Source: Sulfitobacter sp. DSM 110093
Lineage (GTDB): Bacteria; Pseudomonadota; Alphaproteobacteria; Rhodobacterales; Rhodobacteraceae
Assembly: GCF_022788715.1 (NCBI RefSeq)
Contig: NZ_CP085167.1
Location: forward strand, 1,175,001-1,239,000
DNA length: 64,000 nucleotides
Direction: 5' to 3'
Shown in pieces: positions 9,400-18,930 of this stretch (position 1 is its first letter; the number at the start of each line of letters is the position of its first letter). The translations under genes were made by a program, and so were the position numbers. The notes under the pieces were generated by a model. The model made no database searches. It saw only the letters and a program-made list of their open reading frames with translations, and was not told where the DNA came from.

Positions 9400-11010
9400 A
9401 TGACACTCAACCTTTCAATGCCAGGACAAGATGATCTGAAACCCCGTATCACCGTCTTTGGTGTTGGCGGGGCGGGCGGCAACGCGGTCAACAACATGAT
9501 CGAAAAAGAGCTGGACGGCGTTGACTTCGTTGTGGCGAACACCGACGCACAGGCGCTTCAGCAAGCCCGGGCCGATAACCGCGTTCAGCTGGGCATTAAA
9601 GTCACCGAAGGTTTGGGCGCGGGCGCCCGTGCCAGCGTTGGCGCCGCCGCAGCTGAAGAAAGCATTGAACAGATCGTCGATCACCTTGCGGGCGCGCATA
9701 TGTGCTTTATCACCGCAGGCATGGGCGGCGGCACCGGGACAGGTGCTGCGCCAATCATCGCGCAAGCCGCGCGTGAACTGGGCGTTCTGACCGTTGGCGT
9801 CGTGACCAAGCCCTTCCAGTTTGAGGGCGCCAAGCGCATGCGCCAGGCCGAAGACGGCGTTGAGACGCTGCAAAAGGTCGTCGACACGCTGATCATCATT
9901 CCCAACCAGAACCTCTTCCGTCTGGCCAACGAAAAGACCACCTTCACCGAAGCCTTCTCGCTTGCCGATGACGTGCTGTACCAAGGTGTGAAGGGCGTGA
10001 CCGATCTGATGGTCCGTCCGGGCCTCATTAACCTCGACTTTGCCGATGTGCGCGCCGTGATGGACGAGATGGGCAAAGCGATGATGGGAACAGGCGAGGC
10101 CGAGGGCGAAGATCGCGCTATCCAAGCCGCCGAAAAGGCCATCGCCAACCCGTTGCTGGACGAAATTTCGTTGCGCGGTGCCAAGGGTGTTCTTATCAAT
10201 ATCACCGGCGGTCACGACCTTACCCTCTTCGAACTCGACGAAGCGGCGAACCGCATTCGCGAAGAAGTGGACCCCGAGGCGAACATCATCGTCGGCTCCA
10301 CGCTGGACGAAAGCCTTGGTGGCCTGATGCGCGTCAGCGTTGTCGCCACAGGGATCGATGCCACCGATGTGAACACCGAAATGCCAGTACCGCGCCGCTC
10401 CATGAGCCAGCCGCTGCGCCAGAACGTGTCGGTTGATGACGTGGCGCAGGTTTCTGCCGCGCAGGCGCCCGTTGCAGCACCTATCGCCGCAGAAGCAACA
10501 CAGGAAGTAGAGCAGGCCGCCCTGTTCCAAGACCTTCAGCCGACACAGCGCGACCAAGACCGCTATGAAGAAGAGAACGTCGTCGAAGATGACGATGGTC
10601 TGCCCGCACCAGCGTATCAGCCAGAGGTCGCCGCATTCGAGCCTCGTCAGGAAGAGGCGATTGAGGCCGAGCCCGAAGCATTCGTTGCGCCCCGCGCGCC
10701 GACGCCCGGCACGCCATCCCCCGAAGCACTGGCCCGGCTGCGCGCCGCTGCTCAAAAAGCAGCGCCCGAACAGCACCGTCAGGCTCAGCAGCAGCAGGGT
10801 GAGCAAGGCGACAAAGGTCGCTTTGGCATCAACTCTCTGATCAACCGGATGACTGGCCACGCCGAAGGCGAAGCACAGCCGCGCCCTGCACGTCAGCAGC
10901 CTCCGGTGCAAACCCGTGCCTCTGCTGCGGCTCCGCAGCCTCAGGAAAGCAATGATCCCGATCAAGAACGCATCGAAATTCCCGCGTTCCTGCGCCGTCA
11001 GGCCAACTGA
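9400..11010 (+). CDS. ftsZ: Cell division protein FtsZ
   Basis: Tubulin-like GTPase that forms the Z ring. The 536-residue protein has [13 protein letters not shown] (~24-36), the tubulin signature [12 protein letters not shown] (~107-118) and the T7 loop [11 protein letters not shown] (~208). The GTPase body ends near residue 320; a long Ala/Gln/Pro/Glu-rich linker of roughly 200 residues follows, ending in the conserved tail peptide [12 protein letters not shown] that binds FtsA. Long linkers are normal in alphaproteobacteria. An intrinsic terminator lies at 11034-11058. Confidence 0.98.
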   Translation: MTLNLSMPGQDDLKPRITVFGVGGAGGNAVNNMIEKELDGVDFVVANTDAQALQQARADNRVQLGIKVTEGLGAGARASVGAAAAEESIEQIVDHLAGAHMCFITAGMGGGTGTGAAPIIAQAARELGVLTVGVVTKPFQFEGAKRMRQAEDGVETLQKVVDTLIIIPNQNLFRLANEKTTFTEAFSLADDVLYQGVKGVTDLMVRPGLINLDFADVRAVMDEMGKAMMGTGEAEGEDRAIQAAEKAIANPLLDEISLRGAKGVLINITGGHDLTLFELDEAANRIREEVDPEANIIVGSTLDESLGGLMRVSVVATGIDATDVNTEMPVPRRSMSQPLRQNVSVDDVAQVSAAQAPVAAPIAAEATQEVEQAALFQDLQPTQRDQDRYEEENVVEDDDGLPAPAYQPEVAAFEPRQEEAIEAEPEAFVAPRAPTPGTPSPEALARLRAAAQKAAPEQHRQAQQQQGEQGDKGRFGINSLINRMTGHAEGEAQPRPARQQPPVQTRASAAAPQPQESNDPDQERIEIPAFLRRQAN

Positions 11011-11033
11011 TCCGATCACGATAGATGAAGAGA

Positions 11034-11058
11034 GGGTCGCCTTGGGGCGGCCCTTTTT
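11034..11058 (+). terminator. Intrinsic terminator after ftsZ
   Basis: GGGTCGCC (11034-11041) pairs with GGCGGCCC (11046-11053), 8 bp with one wobble and a 4-nt loop, followed directly by TTTTT (11054-11058). It probably ends the division-gene message and leaves lpxC with its own promoter in the 160 bp that follow. Confidence 0.8.
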
Positions 11059-11217
11059 CGTTTCAGATCAATCTCTTGCAAACAGCTCGGCACGCTAGCG
11101 CCCAAATGTTGCAGTCATGTTTCAGACCGTTGCAAAGATTGAGTTGAGCAAAATGAACCAGCGCCTTAATCCAGAGTTCAACACACAAGAAGATGTTCGA
11201 AGCGTGAGGATTACCCG

Positions 11218-12141
11218 GTGCAGACAACAATTAAATCAGCAGTAAGCTTTTCTGGCACAGGCCTGCACTCTGGCATGCCGGCGACTGTAACCTTGCGCCC
11301 GGCCTCTGCCCACCACGGTATTTGGTTCTCGCGCAGCGATGTGGCTGTTGGTGACCGTTTGATCCCCGCCCGTTGGGACGCGGTGAACCGTTCGCCCCTT
11401 TGCACCAAGCTGGAAAACCGCACTGGCCTGTCGATCTCTACCGTAGAGCATCTCATGGCCGCTGTTTCGGGCTGTGGCATTCATAACCTGCTGATCGAAA
11501 TCGACGGCCCCGAAGTGCCGATCCTTGATGGGTCTTCCGTGCCTTTCGTGCGGGGTATCATGCAGCGCGGCTTGCGTCAGCTTGCCGCCCCAGTGATGGC
11601 GTTTGAAGTGCTTAAGACCGTAACCGTGCAGGATGGCGACGCGACCGCGAGTATTTCGCCAGCCGATACGCTGCGGATCGACTTTGAGATCGATTTCGCC
11701 GATGCCGCAATTGGCCATCAGCGCAAATCGCTCACCATGAACAACGGCTCCTTTGCGCGGGAACTTTGTGACAGCCGCACCTTCTGCCGTCAGGCGGATG
11801 TTGAGGCTATGCAGGCCAATGGTCTGGCGCTTGGCGGCGAAGCGGGTGAAAACGCGGTGGTTTTTGATGGGGACGCCGTGGTTAGCCCCGGCGGGCTGCG
11901 CCATGCAGACGAACCTGTTCGCCACAAAATGCTCGACGCGCTTGGTGATCTGGCGTTGGCCGGTGCACCGCTTTTGGGCCATTACGAAGGCAAGCGGGCA
12001 GGCCATTCGCTGACCAACACATTGCTGCGCGCGCTTTTCGCTACACCGGACGCCGTGCGTTTGGTCACCTGTGACGCGGCCCAAGCGGCACGGCTTCCGG
12101 GCTTTGGGCTGGTCTGGGACGAAATCCCGCAGGTTGCTTGA
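11218..12141 (+). CDS. lpxC: UDP-3-O-acyl-N-acetylglucosamine deacetylase LpxC
   Basis: Zn-dependent deacetylase, the committed step of lipid A synthesis, cytoplasmic. The 307-residue protein begins with GTG 11218 (MQTTIKSAVSFSGTGLHSG), with GTGAGGATT upstream as ribosome site. Zinc and catalytic residues are seen in STVEHLMAAVSG (His), RHKMLDALGDLALAG (His and Asp) and GKRAGHSLTN (His). It has its own 207-bp upstream region after the ftsZ terminator. Confidence 0.95.
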   Translation: MQTTIKSAVSFSGTGLHSGMPATVTLRPASAHHGIWFSRSDVAVGDRLIPARWDAVNRSPLCTKLENRTGLSISTVEHLMAAVSGCGIHNLLIEIDGPEVPILDGSSVPFVRGIMQRGLRQLAAPVMAFEVLKTVTVQDGDATASISPADTLRIDFEIDFADAAIGHQRKSLTMNNGSFARELCDSRTFCRQADVEAMQANGLALGGEAGENAVVFDGDAVVSPGGLRHADEPVRHKMLDALGDLALAGAPLLGHYEGKRAGHSLTNTLLRALFATPDAVRLVTCDAAQAARLPGFGLVWDEIPQVA

Positions 12142-12393
12142 TCTAGGGGCGGGTTCACGCGCAGGTTAAGTGATGCCAAACCTCAGGTCGCCCGCACGCC
12201 GAAGTGCCATTGAACGCCCCGCCAATGCCTTGTATTCACTAAACTGAAGTGACAAGCCTGCCCCGGTAACTCGCCGTTGCGTGACCGCCGATGGGTGGGG
12301 GTGGAATGGGCGTTTTGCAACGCAGATTATTGTGCTAGTCACATGCGCAAGAGGGTCAATGACCATGGGTTGGACGATGCAAGGGGTGCGGGC

Positions 12394-13260
12394 ATGACGG
12401 TAGCAGGATCGCGCAAGCGGACGATCAGTGCGGTGCTTCTGGTCGCAACATTGGCGGCCTGCGGCGGTGGCGACGGACGATCAGACGGTAGTTTCCTCAA
12501 CCCAAAGGAAATCCCGCTAGAAACCTACTCGGCCGAGCAGATTTTTGAGCGTGGCGAATATGAGATCACCAACAACAATCCCGGTGAGGCGGCGTTTTAT
12601 TTCGCTGAGATTGAGCGCCTCTACCCCTATTCCGAATGGGCCAAACGTGCCCTGATCATGCAGGCTTTTGCCTACCACAAAGATCAGGATTACCCCAACA
12701 GCCGCTCGGCTGCGCAGCGTTTCATCGATTTCTACCCCGCCGAAGATGACGCTGCTTATGCACAGTATCTCTTGGCGCTCAGCTATTATGATCAGATCGA
12801 CGAAGTGGGCCGCGATCAAGGGCTGACCTTCCAAGCGCTGCAATCGCTGCGCGCCGTGATCGAAGGTTATCCTGACAGCGAATATGCCCGTTCCGCGATC
12901 CTGAAATTTGACCTCGCCTTTGACCATCTGGCAGGCAAAGAAATGGAGATCGGCCGCTACTACCTACGCCGCGATCACTATACCGCCGCGATCAACCGCT
13001 TCCGCGTGGTTGTTGAGGATTTCCAAACAACGACCCACACGGCCGAAGCGCTGCACCGTCTGGTCGAATCCTATCTTTCGCTGGGTCTGAACCAAGAGGC
13101 ACAGACAGCGGCGGCGGTTCTGGGGCACAACTACCGTGGCTCGGATTGGTACGAAGACAGCTATAAACTGCTGACGGGCCGGGGCCTTGCGCCGACCTTC
13201 TACAAAGACAATTGGCTGGGTGCCGCCTATCGCCAGACCATCAAAGGCGAGTGGCTATAA
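12394..13260 (+). CDS. bamD: Outer membrane assembly lipoprotein BamD
   Basis: TPR lipoprotein of the BAM complex that folds outer-membrane barrels. The 288-residue protein from ATG 12394 starts MTVAGSRKRTISAVLLVA with a lipobox LAAC (Cys ~ residue 23), followed by five helical-repeat pairs beginning YSAEQIFERGEYEI. An in-frame ATG at 12343 would lengthen the N-terminus, but the shorter form puts the signal at the start. The 252-bp gap to lpxC holds no gene I can support. Confidence 0.92.
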   Translation: MTVAGSRKRTISAVLLVATLAACGGGDGRSDGSFLNPKEIPLETYSAEQIFERGEYEITNNNPGEAAFYFAEIERLYPYSEWAKRALIMQAFAYHKDQDYPNSRSAAQRFIDFYPAEDDAAYAQYLLALSYYDQIDEVGRDQGLTFQALQSLRAVIEGYPDSEYARSAILKFDLAFDHLAGKEMEIGRYYLRRDHYTAAINRFRVVVEDFQTTTHTAEALHRLVESYLSLGLNQEAQTAAAVLGHNYRGSDWYEDSYKLLTGRGLAPTFYKDNWLGAAYRQTIKGEWL

Positions 13261-13263
13261 AGG

Positions 13264-13282
13264 GGGTGGGGCAAACCCACCC
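13264..13282 (+). other. Hairpin between bamD and recN
   Basis: GGGTGGG (13264-13270) and CCCACCC (13276-13282) form a perfect 7-bp stem with a GCAAA loop, 3 bases after the bamD stop and 14 bases before the recN start. No T-run follows. It may attenuate read-through or lower recN translation. Confidence 0.5.
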
Positions 13283-13296
13283 GACGGTTATTTCCG

Positions 13297-14967
13297 ATGC
13301 TGCGCGGACTTGATATTTCGGACATGCTGATCATTGACCGGTTGGAGCTTGGCTTCCAACCGGGGCTAAATGTGTTGACCGGTGAAACCGGCGCGGGCAA
13401 GTCTATCTTGTTGGATTCTCTTGGTTTTGTTCTCGGCTGGCGGGGCCGTGCCGATCTGGTACGCCAAGGGGCCGAGCAGGGCGAGGTAACGGCGTGGTTC
13501 GATCTGCCGCCCGACCATCCGGCCCATGCGCTGCTCGAAGAAGCCGGGTTGCCGGGCGGGGAGGAATTGATCCTGCGCCGCATCAATACCTCTGACGGGC
13601 GCAAAACTGCTTGGGTGAATGACCGGCGCTGCTCGGGCGAGGTGCTGCGGCGTCTGTCTGAGACATTGGTGGAATTGCATGGCCAGCACGATGACCGTGG
13701 CCTGCTGAACCCGCGCGGCCACCGTGCGATCCTTGATGATTATGCCGGAAATGCCCGCGCAATCGCCGGGGTACGGGAGGCGTGGACTGCCCTTGGCGCG
13801 GCCCGCAAGGCCGCCGCCGCCGCCGCCGCCGAACGTGACGCCATCGCCGCCGAAGAGGAATTTCTACGCCACGCGGTAGCCGAACTCGACAAACTCGGCC
13901 CCGAAGAGGGAGAAGAAGCCACGCTCGACACCCGCCGCCGCCAAATGCAAGGTGCCGAAAAGATCCGCCGCGATGTGGTCAACGCCTATGAGTTAATGGG
14001 CCAAGGCGGTGCAGAAACGGCAATGGGCGACGCGCTGCGCTGGCTCGACGGTGTGGCCGACAAGGCCGAAGGCGCGTTGGAAGGCCCGCTTGCCGCGCTG
14101 AACCGCGCCATGGTGGAATTGGACGACGCGATGTCCGGCGTGGCCGATGCGATCGACGGCATGTCCTTCGACCCCTTTGAGTTGGAAGCCTGCGAAGAGC
14201 GGCTTTTTGCAATTCGGGGACTGGCGCGGAAACATGATGTGCAGCCTGATGAATTGGCTGGGTTCGCTGACACACTGCGCACTAAACTCAACGCGCTTGA
14301 TGCGGGCGAGGCCGCGCAGGCCGGGCTGGAAAAGGCCGTGCAGGATGCTCAGGCGCTGTATGACGAACGGGCCGCTGCCTTGACCGAAAAGCGGCGCAAG
14401 TCTGCGGCCAAGCTCGACAAAGCTGTGGCAGCCGAACTAGCGCCGCTCAAGATGGAGCGCGCCGTTTTTGAAACTCAGCTCACCCAAGACGCTCCGGGCC
14501 CCGAAGGTCGCGATGCGGTGTCGTTCACCGTGGCAACCAACCCCGGCGCACCTGCTGGGCCATTGGGCAAGATCGCGTCGGGCGGGGAGCTCAGCCGGTT
14601 TCTTTTGGCGCTTAAGGTCTGTCTGACGCAAAGCCAAGCAGGCCTAACACTGATTTTCGACGAGATTGATCGCGGGGTGGGGGGCGCCACCGCTGACGCC
14701 GTGGGCCGCCGCCTAAAATCGCTTGCCGCAGAGGGCCAAGTGTTGGTGGTGACCCATTCACCGCAGGTCGCCGCCCTTGGGGCGCATCACTGGCGCGTTG
14801 CGAAATCGGTTGCCAAGGGCATGACCACATCGACCGTCACCGCGCTCGCCCCCGAAGAGCGGGTGGACGAAGTGGCGCGCATGTTGGCTGGCGATACGAT
14901 CACCGATGCGGCCCGCGCGGCGGCAGAGTCACTGCTTAACGGGCAACAGGGCGCAACTACTTCTTAA
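13297..14967 (+). CDS. recN: DNA repair protein RecN
   Basis: SMC-like ATPase used in double-strand break repair. The 556-residue protein has a Walker A GETGAGKS (~28-35), a long coiled-coil middle with an Ala-rich stretch around residue 170, the ABC signature ASGGELSRFLLALK (~428) and Walker B LIFDEIDRGVGG (~450), plus a VVTHSPQVAALG switch. Only 36 bp separate it from bamD. I did not find a convincing LexA-type box upstream. Confidence 0.95.
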   Translation: MLRGLDISDMLIIDRLELGFQPGLNVLTGETGAGKSILLDSLGFVLGWRGRADLVRQGAEQGEVTAWFDLPPDHPAHALLEEAGLPGGEELILRRINTSDGRKTAWVNDRRCSGEVLRRLSETLVELHGQHDDRGLLNPRGHRAILDDYAGNARAIAGVREAWTALGAARKAAAAAAAERDAIAAEEEFLRHAVAELDKLGPEEGEEATLDTRRRQMQGAEKIRRDVVNAYELMGQGGAETAMGDALRWLDGVADKAEGALEGPLAALNRAMVELDDAMSGVADAIDGMSFDPFELEACEERLFAIRGLARKHDVQPDELAGFADTLRTKLNALDAGEAAQAGLEKAVQDAQALYDERAAALTEKRRKSAAKLDKAVAAELAPLKMERAVFETQLTQDAPGPEGRDAVSFTVATNPGAPAGPLGKIASGGELSRFLLALKVCLTQSQAGLTLIFDEIDRGVGGATADAVGRRLKSLAAEGQVLVVTHSPQVAALGAHHWRVAKSVAKGMTTSTVTALAPEERVDEVARMLAGDTITDAARAAAESLLNGQQGATTS

Positions 14968-15029
14968 ATGCCGGTTTTACCCAAGGTCAGCTTGTCCTAG
15001 ACAGGAAGGGTCCCACTGGTTAAAGTCCC

Positions 15030-16715
15030 ATGCCCTCGCAAGATAACGCTTTCTTTTCGCAACAATTCGATCAGGCGCTTGGCGGCTGCAAACAGGGCTG
15101 GAAAGTTCTGCGTACGCGGGGTCCGGGCAAGATCACTTTTTGGTTCATTGCCCTGCTGGTCGGCATCGCCGCAGGCTTTGCTGCGTTGTTTTTCCGTAAG
15201 GGGATCAACTGGTTGCAAGCCACGCTTTATGGCACGGACAATGTGCAGTTCTTGCATAGCTTCTTGGCCGGGTTGCCATGGTACTGGGTGGTTTTGATCC
15301 CGACACTCGGCGGGTTGCTGGTGGGGCTGATCCTACACCGTTTCACCCGCGATGGTCGGGCGCGCAGCGTGGGCGATGTGATTTTGGGCGCGGCATTGCA
15401 CGATGGTCGCGTCGAAACCCGCGCAGGCGTGGCATCGGCCCTCGCATCGCTGATCACCCTTTCAACAGGCGGCTCTTCGGGTCGGGAAGGGCCGGTTGTG
15501 CATTTGGCCGCCGTGATCTCGACCAAGGTCAGCCGCCTGATCAAAGCAGACGGAATTACCGGGCGTGATTTGTTGGGCTGCGCCGTGGCCGCTGCAGTTT
15601 CAGCCAGTTTTAATGCCCCCATCGCCGGGGCGCTTTTTGCGCTTGAAGTCGTACTGCGGCACTTCGCTGTCCATGCCTTCGCGCCCATCGTGATCGCTTC
15701 GGCAGCAGGCACAGTGATCAACCGGCTAGAGTTCGGCGGGCTGACTGAATTTGTCCTGCCCAGCCTTGGAGATGTTCAATTCTATGTTGAACTGCCTGCT
15801 TTCCTGCTGTTGGGGCTGACCTGCGGCGTGGTCTCTGTCGTGCTCATGCGCTCAATCTTTTGGGCCGAAGATTTCGGCAACTATCTTCAGGCCCGCACCG
15901 GTCTTGCCCGTTGGCTACGTCCTGCGGTGGCGGGCGCGATCCTCGGCATTATTGCGCTTTGGTTCCCGCATATCATTGGCGTCGGATATGAGACGACCTC
16001 CCGCGCGCTGGTGGGCGAGCTGGTCCTGCATGAGGTGATCATCTTCGCGGTTCTCAAAGTCGCCGCCGTGGCGATCACGTTGGGCGGGCGCATGGGCGGC
16101 GGCGTTTTTTCCCCCTCGCTGATGGTGGGGGCGCTTACCGGGCTGGCCTTTGGTTTGATCGCGACTGGCGTGTTCCCCGAGATTTCCGGCTCTTCCTCGC
16201 TTTATGCACTGGCCGGAATGGGGGCCGTTGCTGCCGCCGTGCTTGGCGCACCGATATCGACCACGCTCATCGTCTTTGAAATGACCGGAGACTGGCAGAC
16301 CGGCCTTGCCGTAATGGTCGCCGTCAGCATGTCGACCGCGCTGGCGTCAAAGCTGGTGGATCGCTCGTTTTTCCTTACCCAGATGGAACGTCGCGGCATC
16401 CATCTGGCGGCGGGGCCACAGGCCTATCTGCTATCAATGTTCATGGTGGGCCGGATCATGCGCCGCCCAGATGACGAGGACGCCGCCTCAGAAGACGCCT
16501 GTTGGGATTTGATCGACAAGGGCACCTATATTGACGGCAGCGCCACGCTAGAGGCCGCCTTGCCGCTGTTCGACCAGACGCATTCCAATTTCATTCCGGT
16601 GGTCACCCTCAGCGCCGACGCGCCGCCCGAACTGCTGGGCGCGCTGTTCCACGTCGATGCGCTGAAGGCCTATAACCGCGCCCTCGCCGCCACCGCGGCA
16701 GAGGAGCATTCCTGA
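15030..16715 (+). CDS. ClC-family chloride channel or H+/Cl- antiporter
   Basis: A 561-residue integral membrane protein of the ClC family. Motifs are GGSSGREGPVVHLAA (~150-164) holding the gating Glu, GGRMGGGVFSPSLMVGA (~351), and GAPISTTLIVFEMTGDW (~410). Following the transporter body is a ~90-residue cytoplasmic end (from DDEDAASEDACWDLI) that looks like a lone, weak CBS-like domain. It moves chloride, likely coupled to protons, across the inner membrane. It ends 7 bp from the convergent DUF427 gene. Confidence 0.9.
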   Translation: MPSQDNAFFSQQFDQALGGCKQGWKVLRTRGPGKITFWFIALLVGIAAGFAALFFRKGINWLQATLYGTDNVQFLHSFLAGLPWYWVVLIPTLGGLLVGLILHRFTRDGRARSVGDVILGAALHDGRVETRAGVASALASLITLSTGGSSGREGPVVHLAAVISTKVSRLIKADGITGRDLLGCAVAAAVSASFNAPIAGALFALEVVLRHFAVHAFAPIVIASAAGTVINRLEFGGLTEFVLPSLGDVQFYVELPAFLLLGLTCGVVSVVLMRSIFWAEDFGNYLQARTGLARWLRPAVAGAILGIIALWFPHIIGVGYETTSRALVGELVLHEVIIFAVLKVAAVAITLGGRMGGGVFSPSLMVGALTGLAFGLIATGVFPEISGSSSLYALAGMGAVAAAVLGAPISTTLIVFEMTGDWQTGLAVMVAVSMSTALASKLVDRSFFLTQMERRGIHLAAGPQAYLLSMFMVGRIMRRPDDEDAASEDACWDLIDKGTYIDGSATLEAALPLFDQTHSNFIPVVTLSADAPPELLGALFHVDALKAYNRALAATAAEEHS

Positions 16716-16722
16716 GCCGCGC

Positions 16723-17067
16723 TCAGATACGTTCGATGGCGATTTCTTCCATTGGGGTGAAAGCCAGATAGCCCTTGATTGCCGCCACATCCTCTTTGGG
16801 GTCTTCGTAAGACCAGACGGCATCTTCCAAGGTGCGGCTTTTAGTCACGACCGAGAAATAGCTGGCCTCGCCCTTATGGGGGCAATGGGTGGTCTTATCT
16901 GTGCCATCAAGGAAGGCCATCGCGATATCACCACGCGGGAAATAGATCACCGGGGGATAGTCCCCCTCGCGCAGTTCCAGCGCACCTGTGCTCTCACCCA
17001 GCACCGCCCCGCCAGCGCGGACAACCCATGTGCCCTGGGCCGGAGTAATCGTAATATGGTCGGACAT
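16723..17067 (-). CDS. DUF427 domain protein
   Basis: A 114-residue protein of the DUF427 family, recognised by VIYFPRGDIAMAFL, the TTHCPHKGEASYFSV segment and the late WSYEDP motif. These are small cytoplasmic beta-rich proteins of unknown function. It starts 32 bp after the pepP stop on the same strand and is probably the last gene of a cobT-pepP-DUF427 message. It ends 7 bp from the convergent ClC gene. Confidence 0.85.
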   Translation of the reverse strand: MSDHITITPAQGTWVVRAGGAVLGESTGALELREGDYPPVIYFPRGDIAMAFLDGTDKTTHCPHKGEASYFSVVTKSRTLEDAVWSYEDPKEDVAAIKGYLAFTPMEEIAIERI

Positions 17068-17099
17068 GCCGTACCCCCCGTTTTACTGAAATCGGACGC

Positions 17100-18905
17100 T
17101 CATAGCGGCGCCGTTGCCGCATCCAACCATAGTTTTGTAACAGGTGATACCCGCGGCCCGATCTTTTCCGCAACGTCGCGATGATAGGCGTTCAGCCAAT
17201 TGCGGGCCTCTGGGGTCAGCGCGCTTACGTCGATCAAACGCCGATCAATCGGGGCAAGGGTCAGCGTGCGCCAATTCAGCATCTTGCGATGCGCGTCACC
17301 GCCGGGCAGGGCGGGCGCCTCTTGCACGACCAAGAGGTTCTCGATCCGAATGCCAAAAGCCCCCTCGCGGTAATAGCCCGGTTCATTGCTAAGGATCATA
17401 CCGGGCTGAAGCGGCACGTGGCTCATCCGGCTCAACCGCTGCGGCCCCTCATGGACCGACAAATAAGCGCCAACCCCATGGCCCAGGCCATGATCGAAAT
17501 CCTGCCCCGCCATCCACAAGGGCAGACGGCCCAACATCTCAATATCCCGCCCTGCCAGCCCGCGAGGCCAGCGCAGACGGCTCATAGCGATCATTCCCGA
17601 CAATACCCGGGTAAAGGCACTACGTGCCTCAGCATCGGGCGTGCCGATGGCGATGGTGCGGGTAATATCAGTGGTCCCATCAAGGTACTGACCGCCACTA
17701 TCAAGCACCAACAGATGCCCGTTTTGCAGCACACTGTCGGTCTCTTCGTTCACCCGGTAATGAATAATCGCCCCATTCGGCCCGGTGCCAGAGATCGTCT
17801 CAAAACTGATATCGCGCAGGGAAGGATCTTGGCGGCGCAGCTCTTCCAACTGGCGCACCACCTCGGTCTCCGTGACGGTTCCCGGTTCTTGCGCATCCAG
17901 CCACGCCAGCAACTCCACCACTGCTGCCCCGTCACGCAGATGCGCCTCAGCGGCTCCGGTAATTTCGGCCTCATTTTTGCAGGCCTTGGGCAAAGCGCAT
18001 GGGTCTTCTCCTGCCTCGGCACGGTCCCCCAGCAGATCGGCAAACAATACCGGAGCCGACTGTCGATCAAGCCGCACCGGGCCCTCCAGCTCGCGCAGAT
18101 AGTCGGGCAAATCAGCGGGATCACGCTGCATGACGTGCGGCCCCAGATGATCGGTTAAGACGGTCAGTTTTTCCGCCGCCATAAACAGATCGACGCGCGC
18201 ATCGTCATGCAGCACAGCAAACCCATGTGCCACCGGATTGCGCGGAATGTCCTGCCCGCGAATGTTCAGCAACCAGTTGTGGCTGTCGGGAAGCGTGATC
18301 AGTGCCGCTTTCTGCCCCGCTTCACGCAATTCCACCGCCAAGCGCTGACGCTTAGCCTCATGGCTCTCCCCGGCAAACTCCATAGGATGCGCCGCCGCTA
18401 CTGCCATCGGTGCGTCGGGCTGATCGTCCCAAATGCGATCCACCATATTGTCCACGCGCCGCATCTCGATACCCGAACCCGCCAGCGTCTCTTCCAGCCC
18501 GGCGATCTGTGCCGGCGTATGCAACCACGGATCAAACCCAACCACACCGCCATCAGGCAGCTGATCCTTCAGCCAATCGGCCAGAGACACCTCGGGCCAA
18601 GGCACAGGCGTAAAAACCTCCGCCACCTGCGCCTTGACCTGCGTGCGATAGCGCCCGTCGATAAAGACCCCCGCAACGTCCCGCAGTGCTGCACAAAACC
18701 CGGCAGAGCCCGTAAACCCCGTCAGCCAAGCCAAACGGTCATCACGCGGGGCGACATATTCCCCCTGATGCGCATCGGCACGCGGGACCAAGAACCCATC
18801 CAAGCCTGCCCGGACCAATTCTGCGCGCAGCGCCGTCAGCCGCGGCGGCCCCTGTTCCGGACGCGCGGTGACCTCGAAACTCTGGAACACACGCCCCTCC
18901 TTCAT
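17100..18905 (-). CDS. Xaa-Pro aminopeptidase (M24B)
   Basis: A 601-residue cytoplasmic metallopeptidase of the long PepP2-like type, with two N-terminal creatinase-like domains and a C-terminal pita-bread domain. Metal ligands are visible in DSGGQYLDGTTDITRT (two Asp), the GLGHGVGAYLSVHEGPQ stretch (His), and the two Glu in SNEPGYY and GIRIEN. It removes N-terminal residues before proline. It follows cobT by 25 bp on the same strand. Confidence 0.93.
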   Translation of the reverse strand: MKEGRVFQSFEVTARPEQGPPRLTALRAELVRAGLDGFLVPRADAHQGEYVAPRDDRLAWLTGFTGSAGFCAALRDVAGVFIDGRYRTQVKAQVAEVFTPVPWPEVSLADWLKDQLPDGGVVGFDPWLHTPAQIAGLEETLAGSGIEMRRVDNMVDRIWDDQPDAPMAVAAAHPMEFAGESHEAKRQRLAVELREAGQKAALITLPDSHNWLLNIRGQDIPRNPVAHGFAVLHDDARVDLFMAAEKLTVLTDHLGPHVMQRDPADLPDYLRELEGPVRLDRQSAPVLFADLLGDRAEAGEDPCALPKACKNEAEITGAAEAHLRDGAAVVELLAWLDAQEPGTVTETEVVRQLEELRRQDPSLRDISFETISGTGPNGAIIHYRVNEETDSVLQNGHLLVLDSGGQYLDGTTDITRTIAIGTPDAEARSAFTRVLSGMIAMSRLRWPRGLAGRDIEMLGRLPLWMAGQDFDHGLGHGVGAYLSVHEGPQRLSRMSHVPLQPGMILSNEPGYYREGAFGIRIENLLVVQEAPALPGGDAHRKMLNWRTLTLAPIDRRLIDVSALTPEARNWLNAYHRDVAEKIGPRVSPVTKLWLDAATAPL

Positions 18906-18930
18906 CCTTTTTCAAATACCGTCCGACGGC

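Noticed and set aside
9415..11019. 534-codon open frame on the - strand opposite ftsZ
   Set aside because: Full-length shadow of a high-GC gene; the translation is His/Arg/Cys-rich without any family motif, and ftsZ explains the region.
13261..13296. LexA (SOS) box before recN
   Set aside because: No GTTC-N7-GTTC or similar box was found in the short gap; only a 7-bp hairpin.
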